From the NCBI RefSeq assembly GCF_001642735.1, contig NZ_LWHM01000013.1, positions 29,154 through 93,153 of the forward strand: a stretch of DNA of 64,000 bases, in the 5' to 3' direction. The DNA is from Pseudohongiella nitratireducens. GTDB lineage: Bacteria > Pseudomonadota > Gammaproteobacteria > Pseudomonadales > Pseudohongiellaceae. Positions 16,408 to 25,058 of the stretch are shown here, piece by piece. Positions within the stretch are counted from its first letter, which is position 1. Each line of letters begins with the position of its first letter. The notes under the pieces are model-generated. The model ran no database searches and was not told the origin of the DNA. It was given only the letters and a program-made list of their open reading frames with translations. Both the position numbers and the translations under genes were made by a program.

Positions 16408-16617
16408 ATGTCTAATACAGTAACGGGTACAGTAAAGTGGTTTAACGAAGCTAAAGGTTTTGGCTTCATCGAGCAATCATCAGGTCCAGACGTTTTTGCA
16501 CATTTCAGTGCAATCTCTGGTGGTGGCTTCAAGACTCTGACTGAAGGTCAACGCGTTGAGTTTACTTTGGGCCAAGGCGCCAAAGGTCCTCAAGCTGAGA
16601 ACATCGTAGGCCTGTAA
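16408..16617 (+). CDS. CspA-family cold-shock protein
   Basis: A 69-residue single cold-shock domain, full length. The RNA-binding motifs are KGFGFIEQ (RNP1-like) and VFAHFSAI (RNP2-like), and the surface aromatic [10 protein letters not shown] is intact. It acts as a nucleic-acid chaperone. About three quarters of the residues match the second copy at 36208, so they are paralogues. A strong terminator follows. Confidence 0.95.
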   Translation: MSNTVTGTVKWFNEAKGFGFIEQSSGPDVFAHFSAISGGGFKTLTEGQRVEFTLGQGAKGPQAENIVGL

Positions 16618-16659
16618 TGATTGGCGGGTATTCCCGCTAACTCATTATCTGGTTTATAC

Positions 16660-16693
16660 AAAAAAGGCCAGCCCTTCGGGGTTGGCCTTTTTT
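16660..16693 (+). terminator. Rho-independent terminator after the cold-shock gene
   Basis: AAAAAAGGCCAGCCC pairs with GGGTTGGCCTTTTTT around a TTCG tetraloop with one G-U pair, followed by T's. A textbook terminator 43 bases after the cold-shock stop codon. Confidence 0.9.
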
Positions 16694-16752
16694 ATTGGTC
16701 AAGATTTCCTGGTTTGATAGACTTAACAGGCTGTTAAATTGACGCATTCGAC

Positions 16753-16795
16753 GTGAGGACGACCTCACCGCTCGACTTTTCACGGGGACGACCCC
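16753..16795 (+). ncRNA. guanidine-II riboswitch (mini-ykkC)
   Basis: Two short hairpins with identical ACGA tetraloops: GTGAGG-ACGA-CCTCAC at 16753-16768 and GGGG-ACGA-CCCC at 16784-16795, separated by a 15-base pyrimidine-rich linker. Paired stem-loops with ACGR loops, the second near the ribosome site, define the guanidine-II (mini-ykkC) class, in which guanidinium binding lets the loops dock and frees the Shine-Dalgarno. The downstream gene is gdx, the classic target. The ribosome site GAGGG begins 18 bases after the second hairpin. Confidence 0.92.
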
Positions 16796-16822
16796 AGTTG
16801 TTATGTTCTGATGAGGGACAAT

Positions 16823-17140
16823 ATGAGTTGGGTCATACTGGTTGTTGCCGGGTTGCTTGAAATTGGCTGGGCGATTGGACTGAAATACACAGAGGGTTTT
16901 TCTCGGCTTTGGCCAACGCTGTTCACTATCGCTGCCCTGGTAGCCAGTTTTACGTTGCTGGGCGTGGCATTGCGCACTCTGCCGGTCGGTACGGCTTATG
17001 CGGTATGGGTGGGCATTGGTGCTATCGGTACTGCCGTATTTGGCATGTTTGTGTTTGGAGAAGCAGCCACACCAATGCGATTAATCAGCCTGATATTAAT
17101 TTGCGCCGGTATTGTTGGATTGAAACTGGCCAGTACCTGA
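16823..17140 (+). CDS. gdx: guanidinium exporter Gdx (SMR family, SugE)
   Basis: A 105-residue small multidrug-resistance transporter with four hydrophobic helices. The first helix carries the essential glutamate in [18 protein letters not shown], and [18 protein letters not shown] matches the SugE/Gdx signature in helix 3. It exports guanidinium in exchange for protons as an antiparallel dimer. The start at 16823 is chosen because GAGGG lies six bases upstream; an ATG at 16811 overlaps that site. A guanidine-II riboswitch directly upstream supports the Gdx rather than the drug-efflux (Qac) assignment. Confidence 0.92.
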   Translation: MSWVILVVAGLLEIGWAIGLKYTEGFSRLWPTLFTIAALVASFTLLGVALRTLPVGTAYAVWVGIGAIGTAVFGMFVFGEAATPMRLISLILICAGIVGLKLAST

Positions 17141-17170
17141 AACCACTAAATCGATAACCACTAAATCGAT
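17141..17170. repeat. two tandem copies of a 15-bp unit
   Basis: AACCACTAAATCGAT occurs twice head to tail immediately after the gdx stop codon. Probably a local slippage duplication. Confidence 0.9.
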
Positions 17171-17190
17171 TCGTTGACCGGTGTTGCATA

Positions 17191-17793
17191 ATGAACCCGT
17201 CCGACATTGGCAAAGCCTACGACCAGATCACGCACCTGTGGCAGAGCGATGAGTTTGATCGCACCAATGGGATCGCAGCGCATCACAGAGCGTTGCAGTT
17301 TGCCAGCAATCGGCATGCGGCGCTGGATGTGGGGTGTGGCTGCACTGGACGCTTTGCTGATTTGTTGCTGGATGCAGGCTTTCACGATGTAGATGGGGTC
17401 GATATCTCTGAAAAGATGCTTTCTCTGGCGAGGCAACGACACCCTGATATGCAGTTCTATTGTGCTGATATTTGTCAGTGGGAATTGCCCGGATTCTATG
17501 ACTTTATCACTGCCTGGGACAGCATCTGGCATATCCCTCTACAAGAGCACCCCCAGGTTATTGCTAAGCTGGTTAATGGTCTCAATCCGGGAGGAATTCT
17601 GATTTTTTCCTTTGGCGGTACTGACGCACCGGATGAACACCAGAATTATCTTATGGGGCCGGATGTCTACTATTCAACGCCAGGCACAGAGGGCGTGCGG
17701 GAAATATTGCAAACGCTTGACTGTAGCATCCTGCATATCGGTTACGACCAACACCCGGAAACACACGCTTACGTTATTGTACAAAGGGGTTGA
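17191..17793 (+). CDS. class I SAM-dependent methyltransferase
   Basis: A 200-residue methyltransferase. ALDVGCGCTGRFADLLL is motif I, VDGVDISEKMLSLAR motif II and LNPGGILIFSFGG the post-IV motif; a DSIWHIPL segment follows the usual acidic motif. Similar proteins are annotated only as methyltransferase domain proteins. No strong ribosome site is visible before the ATG. It is probably transcribed on its own after gdx. Confidence 0.8.
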   Translation: MNPSDIGKAYDQITHLWQSDEFDRTNGIAAHHRALQFASNRHAALDVGCGCTGRFADLLLDAGFHDVDGVDISEKMLSLARQRHPDMQFYCADICQWELPGFYDFITAWDSIWHIPLQEHPQVIAKLVNGLNPGGILIFSFGGTDAPDEHQNYLMGPDVYYSTPGTEGVREILQTLDCSILHIGYDQHPETHAYVIVQRG

Positions 17794-18015
17794 TGGTCTG
17801 ATTCTGCCTGACGTCCCGAAAGCGTATTTCATGGCAAAACAGTTGCGAGGCGAAACGCCTCAGGGCACTGTTATGTATCATGAGGCATTTGAGGTGAAAG
17901 CGTAGTCTGGTGCTGTCGGAGCGTTCTCATTTTATATAGCAGAACGTCGGCAAACGACTATTAGGCTAGGCGACTAGGTTTGATGTCTATGCAGCCAGTA
18001 AAAAGGTAGGTTCAA

Positions 18016-18756
18016 ATGGAAGAGCAGCCTGATGAGAAACTGTTGGTCCTGGTAAACAGATTGAAACAGGAAAAATACCCGGATGCTGATAGTCTTTTGC
18101 TTGCTGGGTCTGTGATCAGAGGAGAAGCAACGTCCACCTCAGATTTGGACATCATTGTTCTTTACCCTGAACTCCCTAATGCTTATCGAGATTCCTACTA
18201 TTATGATAACTGGCCCGTCGAGGCATTCGTTCATGACCTTCAAACTCTGACATACTTTATTGACGAAATTGACGCACCAACCGGAGTCCCATCTCTTGCT
18301 ACGATGGTGGATGATGGAAAAAGCGTACCGAGTGCCACTGAACTGAGCAAATCGGCAAAAGTATTGGCCCAGGCCTCCTTGAGAAAAGGGCCAGAGCCCT
18401 GGTCAATACAAACAGTAAACTCAGCGCGCTATATGATTACTGATCTGATTGAAGATTTAAAAGATTCCAGAAATGCGACTGAGTCACAGGCGATAGCATC
18501 TGTACTTTATTCTACCATCGCCGATTTTTATTTCCGTATTCACGGGTTTTGGTCGGCTAAAGGAAAGACCATTCCCAGGCGCTTGAGAAAAGTTGATCCT
18601 GGCTTCGCAGAACGTTTCGAGAAGGCTTTCTCAGCTGTTTTTCTGAAAAATGAGTCACAAGCACTCATTTCTCTAGTCTCAGATTTGTTGGCGCCTCATG
18701 GAGGACCGCTGTTTTCTGGACACAGGCTTGAAGCGCCGGAAGAATGGAGAAAGTAA
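18016..18756 (+). CDS. nucleotidyltransferase-fold protein
   Basis: A 246-residue protein with an N-terminal polymerase-beta-like nucleotidyltransferase core: LLAGSVIRGEATSTSDLDII carries the GSxxRG...SDLD signature whose aspartates bind metal. A helical C-terminal part (about 130-246) resembles aminoglycoside-type nucleotidyltransferases. The substrate is unknown. AAGGTAGG precedes the ATG. It is followed 25 bases later by a GNAT gene, giving an adenylyltransferase/acetyltransferase pair of the resistance-gene type; that reading is inference. Confidence 0.75.
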   Translation: MEEQPDEKLLVLVNRLKQEKYPDADSLLLAGSVIRGEATSTSDLDIIVLYPELPNAYRDSYYYDNWPVEAFVHDLQTLTYFIDEIDAPTGVPSLATMVDDGKSVPSATELSKSAKVLAQASLRKGPEPWSIQTVNSARYMITDLIEDLKDSRNATESQAIASVLYSTIADFYFRIHGFWSAKGKTIPRRLRKVDPGFAERFEKAFSAVFLKNESQALISLVSDLLAPHGGPLFSGHRLEAPEEWRK

Positions 18757-18781
18757 ACAGAGCTGATGGTGATTGGTGGAC

Positions 18782-19297
18782 ATGGGTAATCAACTTAATG
18801 TGCGTGTTGCTGATTCGGGGGATGCAGAGTCACTGCTAGAGTTGTTCGGTATTCTGGACTCTGAAACCAGTTTTATGTTGCTGGAGCCTGGAGAGCGCTC
18901 TACCACAGTAGGTGAGCAGAGAAACTATATTCGACAGTTTGCTGATTCTCCTCATCAATTGATGTGCCTTGCTGAGGATGGTGAGAGCATTACAGGTTTT
19001 TTGATTGCAAATGGCGGCGGGTTTGCCCGAAACAAGCATACAGCCAGTATTGTGATCGGTGTGAGGCAAGATGTCTGGGGTAAGGGGATTGGTAAAGCCT
19101 TAATGCATTTTATGGAAAGCTGGGCCAGGCAAACTGACATCCATCGGCTTGAATTGACGGTGATGGAGAATAATGCCCAGGCAATTGCTTTTTACAGGAA
19201 GTCAGGCTTTATTGAAGAGGGGGTTCGCCTTGATTCTCTTAAGATAGAGGGTGCCTTTGTGAGTGAAATTTATATGAGAAAAATACTGAAATCATAG
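18782..19297 (+). CDS. GNAT family N-acetyltransferase
   Basis: A 171-residue acetyltransferase with acetyl-CoA motif VRQDVWGKGIGKALM and the motif B stretch ENNAQAIAFYRKSGF, EEGVR. This resembles the RimL/PhnO-like GNATs that act on small amines or protein N-termini. The ATG at 18782 is chosen over TTG and GTG codons just upstream; GGTGG is a modest ribosome site. It is close behind the nucleotidyltransferase gene. Confidence 0.85.
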   Translation: MGNQLNVRVADSGDAESLLELFGILDSETSFMLLEPGERSTTVGEQRNYIRQFADSPHQLMCLAEDGESITGFLIANGGGFARNKHTASIVIGVRQDVWGKGIGKALMHFMESWARQTDIHRLELTVMENNAQAIAFYRKSGFIEEGVRLDSLKIEGAFVSEIYMRKILKS

Positions 19298-19394
19298 AAA
19301 ACGGTTTAGCCAGGTGGCTAATACTCCGGTAACGTTAAAGCTCTTATTATAAGAATAGCAATTATCATCAAGTAATCATGTAGGAGGGGAGAGC

Positions 19395-21053
19395 ATGAGT
19401 GCTGTAGCCGGGTTTAATATTAGTGCTAAAAGAATGGATCTTTTCTTTTCAGTCACTGTTGTAAGTTTCTTATTGTTCTTGAGCCTGCTCACTTCCACTG
19501 CCTCTGCGCAAACCCCTGAACAGCGAGTTAACCTGGATGTGACCTCGGTGACACTCCATCCCGGTTCAGCCTGGATCACCAGAACCGGCACTCTGAGCTT
19601 TCCAGCTGGCAGAAGCCTGTTAGTCATTGAAGGGTTGTCAATCTCTGCAGACTTGAGTCAGTTCGAATTTTTGGCTGCGGATAACAGTATAGAGATGCTT
19701 GGTTTGCAGATGCAGCCAAGATCCACGACGACGCCTGAAGAAGACGAGTTAATTGCTCAGTCCCAGGAAATACAATACAGAATTTCCACCCTCAATGATG
19801 AAATTGAAACGGCAGAATCAGAACTTGATTTACTGCAAAGCCTGGCCTTAACGGAATCAGGGTTGTCTCCTGCAGTGGATGGTGAAACTTTGAGTAATCT
19901 TGTGGAGGTTATGTCGACTCGCTCCAATAGTGCCAGACAGAGAATTCGAGATGCCAGAATTGAGCTGCAAGAGCTTCGCCAGCAGGAAAATCAAATCAAC
20001 GCTGAGTTATCAAAACCACTTCATCGTGGTGTTACCTATGCGGATCTCAGGATTGAACTGGTTTCAGAGACGCAGACATCAAGCCCGGTAACATTGAGCT
20101 ACCATAATGATAATGCGTTTTGGCGCTGGATGTATGATGCCCGACTTGATACGTCAGCCAAGCAACTGGATTTCACCAGAAAAGCGGAAGTTAGTCAGTC
20201 GACGGGCGAGGACTGGGATGATGTGAATCTTACATTAAGCACAGCGAGATTTAGCAATCGTTCTGCTGCTCCACACTTAAGTGCTCAGTTTGTTAATCTG
20301 GGGCAGGTGCGCCGCCAGGCTTCATCTGGAATCCAGGAAGTGGTGGTGACAGGTAGCCTGGTTAGATCTGCATCTGGTCAGGTTTCTGAAAGTCCCCCTG
20401 CAGTTGAGATCAGAAATACAAATTTTCAACTGCAATATCAGCTGGCCGGTCAGCAATCGGTACCTTCCACTTCTGGAGAGCCTTTTACGGTTATCCCCAT
20501 AGATAACCGAGAGCTACCTGTTAACCTGGTTTCACGAGCTGTACCGGTTCATGACCTGAATGCGTATTTAGAAGCACGGTTCGAACTGGATGGCGAAGAG
20601 CCATTTTTTAACGGGGTGCTTTATACATACCGGGATGGTGCATTTATTGGACGAGGAAGTTTTGCGGAAACACTGCCTGGTGAAACAACACGTATTTCAT
20701 TTGGCCAGGACCAGAGAATCCAGGTCAGACGCTTTGATGAGCAACAAAATTCACGCGATACAGGCATTTTCTCAAGAAGTAACCTGCAGGAAGAGCGTAT
20801 TCGCTACGAAGTCACAAACCGGCACTCGGATACAATTTCGGTTGAGCTGCTGGATCAGGTGCCGGTTGCCCAGCATGCCGATATTAACGTGAGTATTCCT
20901 CGCGGCGCCACGGAAGCCACAGAAGATAATGCCGGAGGCCTTGCCGGGGTTTTGCTATGGCGTATGGAAATAGATCCGCAAGAAACCAGTACAGTAAGGC
21001 ATTACTACGACTTGAGCCACCCTGAAGGTGAAGCAATACACTTTTCGCGCTAG
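19395..21053 (+). CDS. MuiA-like (DUF4139/DUF4140) exported protein
   Basis: A 552-residue protein matching the mucoidy-inhibitor MuiA family. A signal peptide (about 1-38, ending ASAQT) precedes a DUF4140-like domain (VTSVTLHPGSAWITRTG), a coiled-coil stretch (about 120-210), and a DUF4139 domain (LRIELVSETQTSSPVTLSYH, FTRKAEVSQSTGEDWDDVNL to the end). An EVVVTGS segment at about 315-321 resembles the start of TonB-receptor plugs and sits in the variable middle of DUF4139. AGGAGGGGA precedes the ATG. Function of the family is not settled. Confidence 0.8.
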   Translation: MSAVAGFNISAKRMDLFFSVTVVSFLLFLSLLTSTASAQTPEQRVNLDVTSVTLHPGSAWITRTGTLSFPAGRSLLVIEGLSISADLSQFEFLAADNSIEMLGLQMQPRSTTTPEEDELIAQSQEIQYRISTLNDEIETAESELDLLQSLALTESGLSPAVDGETLSNLVEVMSTRSNSARQRIRDARIELQELRQQENQINAELSKPLHRGVTYADLRIELVSETQTSSPVTLSYHNDNAFWRWMYDARLDTSAKQLDFTRKAEVSQSTGEDWDDVNLTLSTARFSNRSAAPHLSAQFVNLGQVRRQASSGIQEVVVTGSLVRSASGQVSESPPAVEIRNTNFQLQYQLAGQQSVPSTSGEPFTVIPIDNRELPVNLVSRAVPVHDLNAYLEARFELDGEEPFFNGVLYTYRDGAFIGRGSFAETLPGETTRISFGQDQRIQVRRFDEQQNSRDTGIFSRSNLQEERIRYEVTNRHSDTISVELLDQVPVAQHADINVSIPRGATEATEDNAGGLAGVLLWRMEIDPQETSTVRHYYDLSHPEGEAIHFSR

Positions 21054-21142
21054 AAAGTTTTATTTCATATGGCCGTAATCAGACTCAGCGTGCTTCTGCG
21101 CATAATTAGAATTGCACTCATTGCTTGATTAGGAGTGTGCCG

Positions 21143-22048
21143 ATGACCCAGTCTAATAAGCCAAAAAGACCTATTACAATCCTGTTTCTGTGTGTTGTCA
21201 CTATCTCCATATTGTTCATATGGGGGCGAATCGTTCAAATAAAAAGTGTCAATTATGAAGCGAGAATATTGAGCGAGGCGGTTCAGGGGCAGTCAAGAGA
21301 ATATAATGAGGTCTTACTTCCCAGTAACATGTCAGATTCATCAAGCAAAGGCAGTACTGGCAGTAAGTCGTCATTGCCGACAGTTGAGCTCGGTCGTGCT
21401 CAGGAGCTTGTCATCCCTTACTCCAGTAATGCGCTGGCTAGCAGGCTTGAATTGATGGGCGAGGATTTTCGTGCCGTTTATTTATCAGTGGTATCAAGGT
21501 ATGAACACATCTTTGCTGAGATGGATATTGATCCGCAATCTGCTGCGAATTTAATGCACTCCATAGCAGAGTCTTTATTCGAGCTTCAAAACATGCAATT
21601 TGCATTTCAGGCAGGAGAAATTTCCAGGGAAGATTATATTGCTTTAACGAGTGAACTTTCGCCCGGCAGATTTTTGAGAGCAACGTTATCTGATGATCAA
21701 TACCGAGCGTATACAGAATTGCGCTTAACAGAAGAAATACAAGCTTTTGCGTCAGCAATTTATGACGAAATGTACCGCTATACACCTAACCTGGATATCG
21801 CTACCAGGGATCGTGTCTCCATGGCTTACGTGAGAAAAGCATGGGAGATTCCTGATATGAGTCATTATTCAGCCGGTCCCGAAATGTTTCGTTATCGCAA
21901 CCAATACATTATGGAAGTGGTGATTCCTGAAATTATAGATATGGTAGCCAGCGAGTTGTCAGGCAACCAACTACAGGAAGTTATGAATTACCTTGAGCAC
22001 AAGTCATTAGAGCTTGAACGGATGAATCAGAACTTGAGTAGGAACTGA
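21143..22048 (+). CDS. hypothetical membrane-anchored protein
   Basis: A 301-residue protein, unrecognised. One N-terminal hydrophobic helix (about residues 12-30) suggests a membrane anchor with the rest in the periplasm. A Ser/Gly/Lys-rich linker (SSSKGSTGSKSS) precedes a mostly helical domain (about 95-300). TAGGAG seven bases before the ATG supports this start. It lies between the MuiA-like and the PnuC-like genes. Confidence 0.65.
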   Translation: MTQSNKPKRPITILFLCVVTISILFIWGRIVQIKSVNYEARILSEAVQGQSREYNEVLLPSNMSDSSSKGSTGSKSSLPTVELGRAQELVIPYSSNALASRLELMGEDFRAVYLSVVSRYEHIFAEMDIDPQSAANLMHSIAESLFELQNMQFAFQAGEISREDYIALTSELSPGRFLRATLSDDQYRAYTELRLTEEIQAFASAIYDEMYRYTPNLDIATRDRVSMAYVRKAWEIPDMSHYSAGPEMFRYRNQYIMEVVIPEIIDMVASELSGNQLQEVMNYLEHKSLELERMNQNLSRN

Positions 22049-22069
22049 ATAAGGGAAAGGGAATAAAGT

Positions 22070-22297
22070 TTGGCGGAATATTACGGCGTAGACTGGGTAG
22101 CCATGGTACTGACCCTTACAGCTATTTATCTGCTGGGTAACAAATCGCGCTATGGTTTCATTACCATGATGGGTGGTAACTCCTGTTGGGTGGCGCTTGG
22201 TATCCTGACAGGATCACTGGGTCTGATTGCAGCGAACGTGGTGTTTCTGTTTATGAACCTGCGTGGTTATTTGAAGTGGGGACAGGATGACAGTTAA
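22070..22297 (+). CDS. small PnuC-like membrane protein
   Basis: A 75-residue protein with about three hydrophobic segments. The pattern DWVAMVLTLTAIYLLGNKSR followed by GNSCWVALG and MNLRGYLKW resembles part of PnuC-type vitamin-precursor transporters, but it is only a third of their length. Start is a TTG with AAAGGGA upstream. The 3' end overlaps the GFA remnant by 11 bases. Confidence 0.6.
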   Translation: MAEYYGVDWVAMVLTLTAIYLLGNKSRYGFITMMGGNSCWVALGILTGSLGLIAANVVFLFMNLRGYLKWGQDDS

Positions 22298-22484
22298 GTA
22301 CACCTTAAGCCAGAAACCGATGGTTGACGCCATTGACGTTCAAATCAGCCACAAAGGTCAGTGCCATTGTGGCCGGGTCAAGTACACAGTGTCATTGCCG
22401 GATGGGTTGGTGGATGTTCGCCGTTGTAACTGTTCCATGTGTCGCCGCCGTGGTGCGGTATTGATGATGGCCACATTGCTCTAA
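22287..22484 (+). pseudogene. truncated GFA-family (CENP-V) zinc-binding protein
   Basis: About 65 residues keep the N-terminal zinc-binding half of a GFA/CENP-V protein: GQCHCGRVKYTVSLPDGL, then RRCNCSMCRRRGAV. The frame then stops, whereas full proteins run 110-150 residues and need later cysteines (CxxCG). No continuation is seen in other frames downstream. It is most likely a broken gene. Confidence 0.65.
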
Positions 22485-22599
22485 GTCCTATCTTTACTTT
22501 ATTTATATAGACCAAACGGTAGAAATCCGAGACAAATGCATCCGGCTTGTCAGACAGCTCTGCTACCATCGTATGAAAATACGAAAAAAGGAGAGGGCA

Positions 22600-24003
22600 A
22601 TGATAAAGCGCGTTTCGTTCGTAAAGCTGGCAGCATTATTCCTGGGGCAAACCTTAACCTTCAGTGCCGTTCACGCCCAGCCCACTGCCAGCGCTGAGGA
22701 GCTGGCAACCACGGTGGATGACGGCTTCACGATTGCTGTCGTCGGTGACATTATCATTGCCTATCCTTTAAATCAGATGATGAGCACGCCGGGGTTCCCT
22801 GAGGTCATTGAACTGTTGCATGGTGCCGATGTGGTTGCCGGTAACATGGAAGGTAATATCATTGATGGACGCACGTTTCGTGGTTCACGACCGGGGGGAT
22901 TTCGGGCAGAGCCTGAAGCGGCGCAGTGGCTGAAAGAGATGGGTGTGGATATTGTAGCGCGCCCGAATAATCATGCTGATGACTTTGGCATTGAAGGCTT
23001 GCGTGAGACTTCGGTGCACCTGGATCGTGCTGGCATTCAACATGCGGGGTACGGTGAAACGTATTGGGCGGCGCGTGCGGCCCGGTACGTGAGCAGTGAC
23101 CGCGGGCGAGTTGGCATGGTGGCCGCGTCGGACCATATGCCCCAGGCAGCGCCAATGAGTGGTGAGTGGCCGGGAACCGGCGGCCTGAGTCCACTCAGAG
23201 TGACACGTAACTTTATGGTTCCTGAGGCGCAGTGGGAGGCCGTTGGCACTTTGCGTGATCTTTTCCCCAACGGGACCATTCATTTTGCCCGTGGCGCGAA
23301 TACCGACGACCACATCCAGTTTCTCCGACAAAATTTCCGCAAGGCAGCACCTGGCGTAGAAGAGCCTTATTACTCCTTCGACATAAATCCGACTGACATG
23401 CGTGACATTATGGCCTCAGTGGAAGAGGGCAAGATGATTTCTGACCTGATCACGGTCGCTTTTCATGCGCACCATTTTCATGATGCCAAAGGCGGTTATC
23501 GTGGGGAAGGGCTGGAAGAAGGCGAGCATCTGGATACCAATCCCAGTATTGCCGATTACCTGCCGATGTTTTCCAAAGCAGCGATTGATCATGGCGCTGA
23601 TGTGATTCAGGGCACAGGTGTGCATGTACTGCGCGGCATCGAAATCTATAAGGATCGTCCTATTTACTATGGTCTGGGCGAGTTTATCCGGCAAATGGAT
23701 GTGACTGGTCTGGCCGGTCGCGGTGCGCCGGGTAAAAGCGAAGGCCCTCCCGGGCATGAAGCGATTCCCGTCAAGTATGAAAGTATCGTGGCGATTAATG
23801 AGTTCAGACAGGGCAGGCTGTATGAAGTCCGTCTGCATCCGATCGAGTTACGCTACGATGAACAGAAGCTGGCCCGCCGGGGCATCCCTGTGATTGCATC
23901 GGATGACGTGGCACAGCGAATATTGCGTCGCCTGCAGGATCTGTCAGCGCCTTTAGGCACTGAAATCATGATTGATGGCAATATCGGCATCATTCGGCCC
24001 TGA
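22600..24003 (+). CDS. CapA-family protein (metallophosphatase fold)
   Basis: A 467-residue exported protein with a signal peptide (about 1-26, ending HAQ). The CapA/PgsA-like domain is shown by VVGDIII, GNMEGNI, RPNNHADDFG and late HAHHF, followed by HGADVIQGTGVHVLRGIEIY and YGLGEFIR. These match the calcineurin-like metal centre pattern of the poly-gamma-glutamate CapA family. No capB/capC genes are nearby, so polymer synthesis is unlikely. AAAGGAGAGG before the ATG at 22600 decides this start over one nine codons upstream. Confidence 0.85.
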   Translation: MIKRVSFVKLAALFLGQTLTFSAVHAQPTASAEELATTVDDGFTIAVVGDIIIAYPLNQMMSTPGFPEVIELLHGADVVAGNMEGNIIDGRTFRGSRPGGFRAEPEAAQWLKEMGVDIVARPNNHADDFGIEGLRETSVHLDRAGIQHAGYGETYWAARAARYVSSDRGRVGMVAASDHMPQAAPMSGEWPGTGGLSPLRVTRNFMVPEAQWEAVGTLRDLFPNGTIHFARGANTDDHIQFLRQNFRKAAPGVEEPYYSFDINPTDMRDIMASVEEGKMISDLITVAFHAHHFHDAKGGYRGEGLEEGEHLDTNPSIADYLPMFSKAAIDHGADVIQGTGVHVLRGIEIYKDRPIYYGLGEFIRQMDVTGLAGRGAPGKSEGPPGHEAIPVKYESIVAINEFRQGRLYEVRLHPIELRYDEQKLARRGIPVIASDDVAQRILRRLQDLSAPLGTEIMIDGNIGIIRP

Positions 24004-24086
24004 TCTGATGATCCAGAATACCCCTTAGCCGTGTAAAGCTCTTAGAAGATATTTTTTTAAGGGTTAGACATGTTAAGGGGCTTTAC

Positions 24087-24479
24087 ATGCTGTTATTCCG
24101 ACTCTTCCTGGTGACACTCCTGGTGTCCGTTTCTACCTATGCTGTTATCGTCACCCTGGAATATGGTGGCGGCTGGTTTGGTATATTCATGGGTGACCTT
24201 ATTGCCATGAACTGGCCGGGTCAGTTTAATTTCGACTTCATGTGTGTCCTTGCCGTTATCGGGCTCTGGGTTGCCTGGCGACATGAATTCACACTGCCAG
24301 GAATTCTACTCGGGCTCTGTGGTTTCCTTGGTGGCGCATTTTTCCTGACGACCTACCTGTTTGTGATCAGCTATCTGGTTAAAGGTGATGCCAGGGCACT
24401 TTTGCTCGGGCCAGGCAGATACTCGGGCCAGGCAGATTACAGTCCGGCAGGTGATAGTCAGGCTGGTGACACAATCTAA
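24087..24479 (+). CDS. hypothetical membrane protein
   Basis: A 130-residue protein with three hydrophobic segments (about 3-22, 50-65, 72-98). No family recognised. The C-terminal tail (GRYSGQADYSPAGDSQAGDT) is low-complexity and arises partly from a 17-bp tandem duplication at 24405-24437, which shifted the reading frame of the tail. The functional end is therefore uncertain. Confidence 0.55.
   Translation: MLLFRLFLVTLLVSVSTYAVIVTLEYGGGWFGIFMGDLIAMNWPGQFNFDFMCVLAVIGLWVAWRHEFTLPGILLGLCGFLGGAFFLTTYLFVISYLVKGDARALLLGPGRYSGQADYSPAGDSQAGDTI
24405..24437. repeat. 17-bp tandem duplication inside a coding tail
   Basis: CTCGGGCCAGGCAGAT occurs twice, spaced as a 17-base unit. As 17 is not a multiple of three the duplication changes the frame of the 3' end of the membrane-protein gene. 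Confidence 0.85.
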
Positions 24480-24540
24480 TGTAACGCTAGTCAGAGCACG
24501 ATCTCAAAATATTGCCAAGCATGACGCCAAGGATTTACAT

Positions 24541-24552
24541 GTGTATATACAC
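24541..24552. promoter_or_regulatory. palindromic MarR operator upstream of marR
   Basis: GTGTATATACAC, with flanks TACAT and ATGTA extending the symmetry, lies 18 bases before the marR start. The same core is found before the MMPL gene (25121-25136), so it is the probable binding site of this MarR protein. Confidence 0.7.
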
Positions 24553-24569
24553 AATGTAGTATCCAGGCC

Positions 24570-25004
24570 ATGGATAAAGAAACGCTACAAGAAGTCTATG
24601 GCAATTGTGCCTGTTACCGGGCTCGGGCTGCTGCCCGGCGGGTGACACGTGACTACGATGAAGCCCTGAAGCCGCTGGGGTTGAAGATCACGCAGTTTAC
24701 CGTGCTGGCCAGTATCAAAGGTCTCAAGCCCAGTTCTACCTCAAAACTGGCCAAAGGGCTTGCCATGGAGCGCACCTCACTGGTTCGCACGCTGGAGTTG
24801 ATGCAGAACAAAGGCTGGGTTCGTCTGGGTCCAGAGGGGTATCGGCGTGAACAGCAGATGGAATTGACGGCTGAGGGAGAGGCATTGCTGGAGCAGGCCT
24901 TACCGGTGTGGCGCGATGTTCAGGCGCGCTTTGAGAGCCGCGTTGGCGAAGCGCGCTGGCAGGAGAATAAAGACTGGTTGCTGGATGTGGCGTTCAGTGA
25001 CTGA
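24570..25004 (+). CDS. MarR-family transcriptional regulator
   Basis: A 144-residue winged-helix regulator of standard MarR length. The DNA-binding region is LKITQFTVLASIKGLKPSST, SKLAKGLAMERTSLVRTLEL with the wing GWVRLGPEGYRREQQMELTA. It carries a Cys near residue 9-11 (NCACYRAR), a possible redox or ligand-sensing point. An identical GTGTATATACAC palindrome lies in front of both this gene and the MMPL operon, so it probably represses itself and the exporter until a ligand binds. Confidence 0.9.
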   Translation: MDKETLQEVYGNCACYRARAAARRVTRDYDEALKPLGLKITQFTVLASIKGLKPSSTSKLAKGLAMERTSLVRTLELMQNKGWVRLGPEGYRREQQMELTAEGEALLEQALPVWRDVQARFESRVGEARWQENKDWLLDVAFSD

Positions 25005-25058
25005 AAAGTAAGAGTGTTAGTGCGGTAGCACAATATTATTGCGATAACACAATAACAG

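Noticed and set aside
17794..17905. Open reading tail (LPDVPKAYFMAKQLRGETPQ and on) after the methyltransferase, possibly the end of another protein.
   Set aside because: It has no start or ribosome site of its own and no family recognised; it may be a gene fragment but cannot be supported.
1..19300. Idea that the small accessory genes (GNAT, GrpB, toxin-antitoxin, SMR) form an integron cassette array.
   Set aside because: No attC-like paired sites or integrase were seen between the genes, and spacing is irregular.
22600..24003. Poly-gamma-glutamate capsule synthesis from the CapA-family protein.
   Set aside because: No capB or capC ligase genes are nearby; only the fold assignment is supported.
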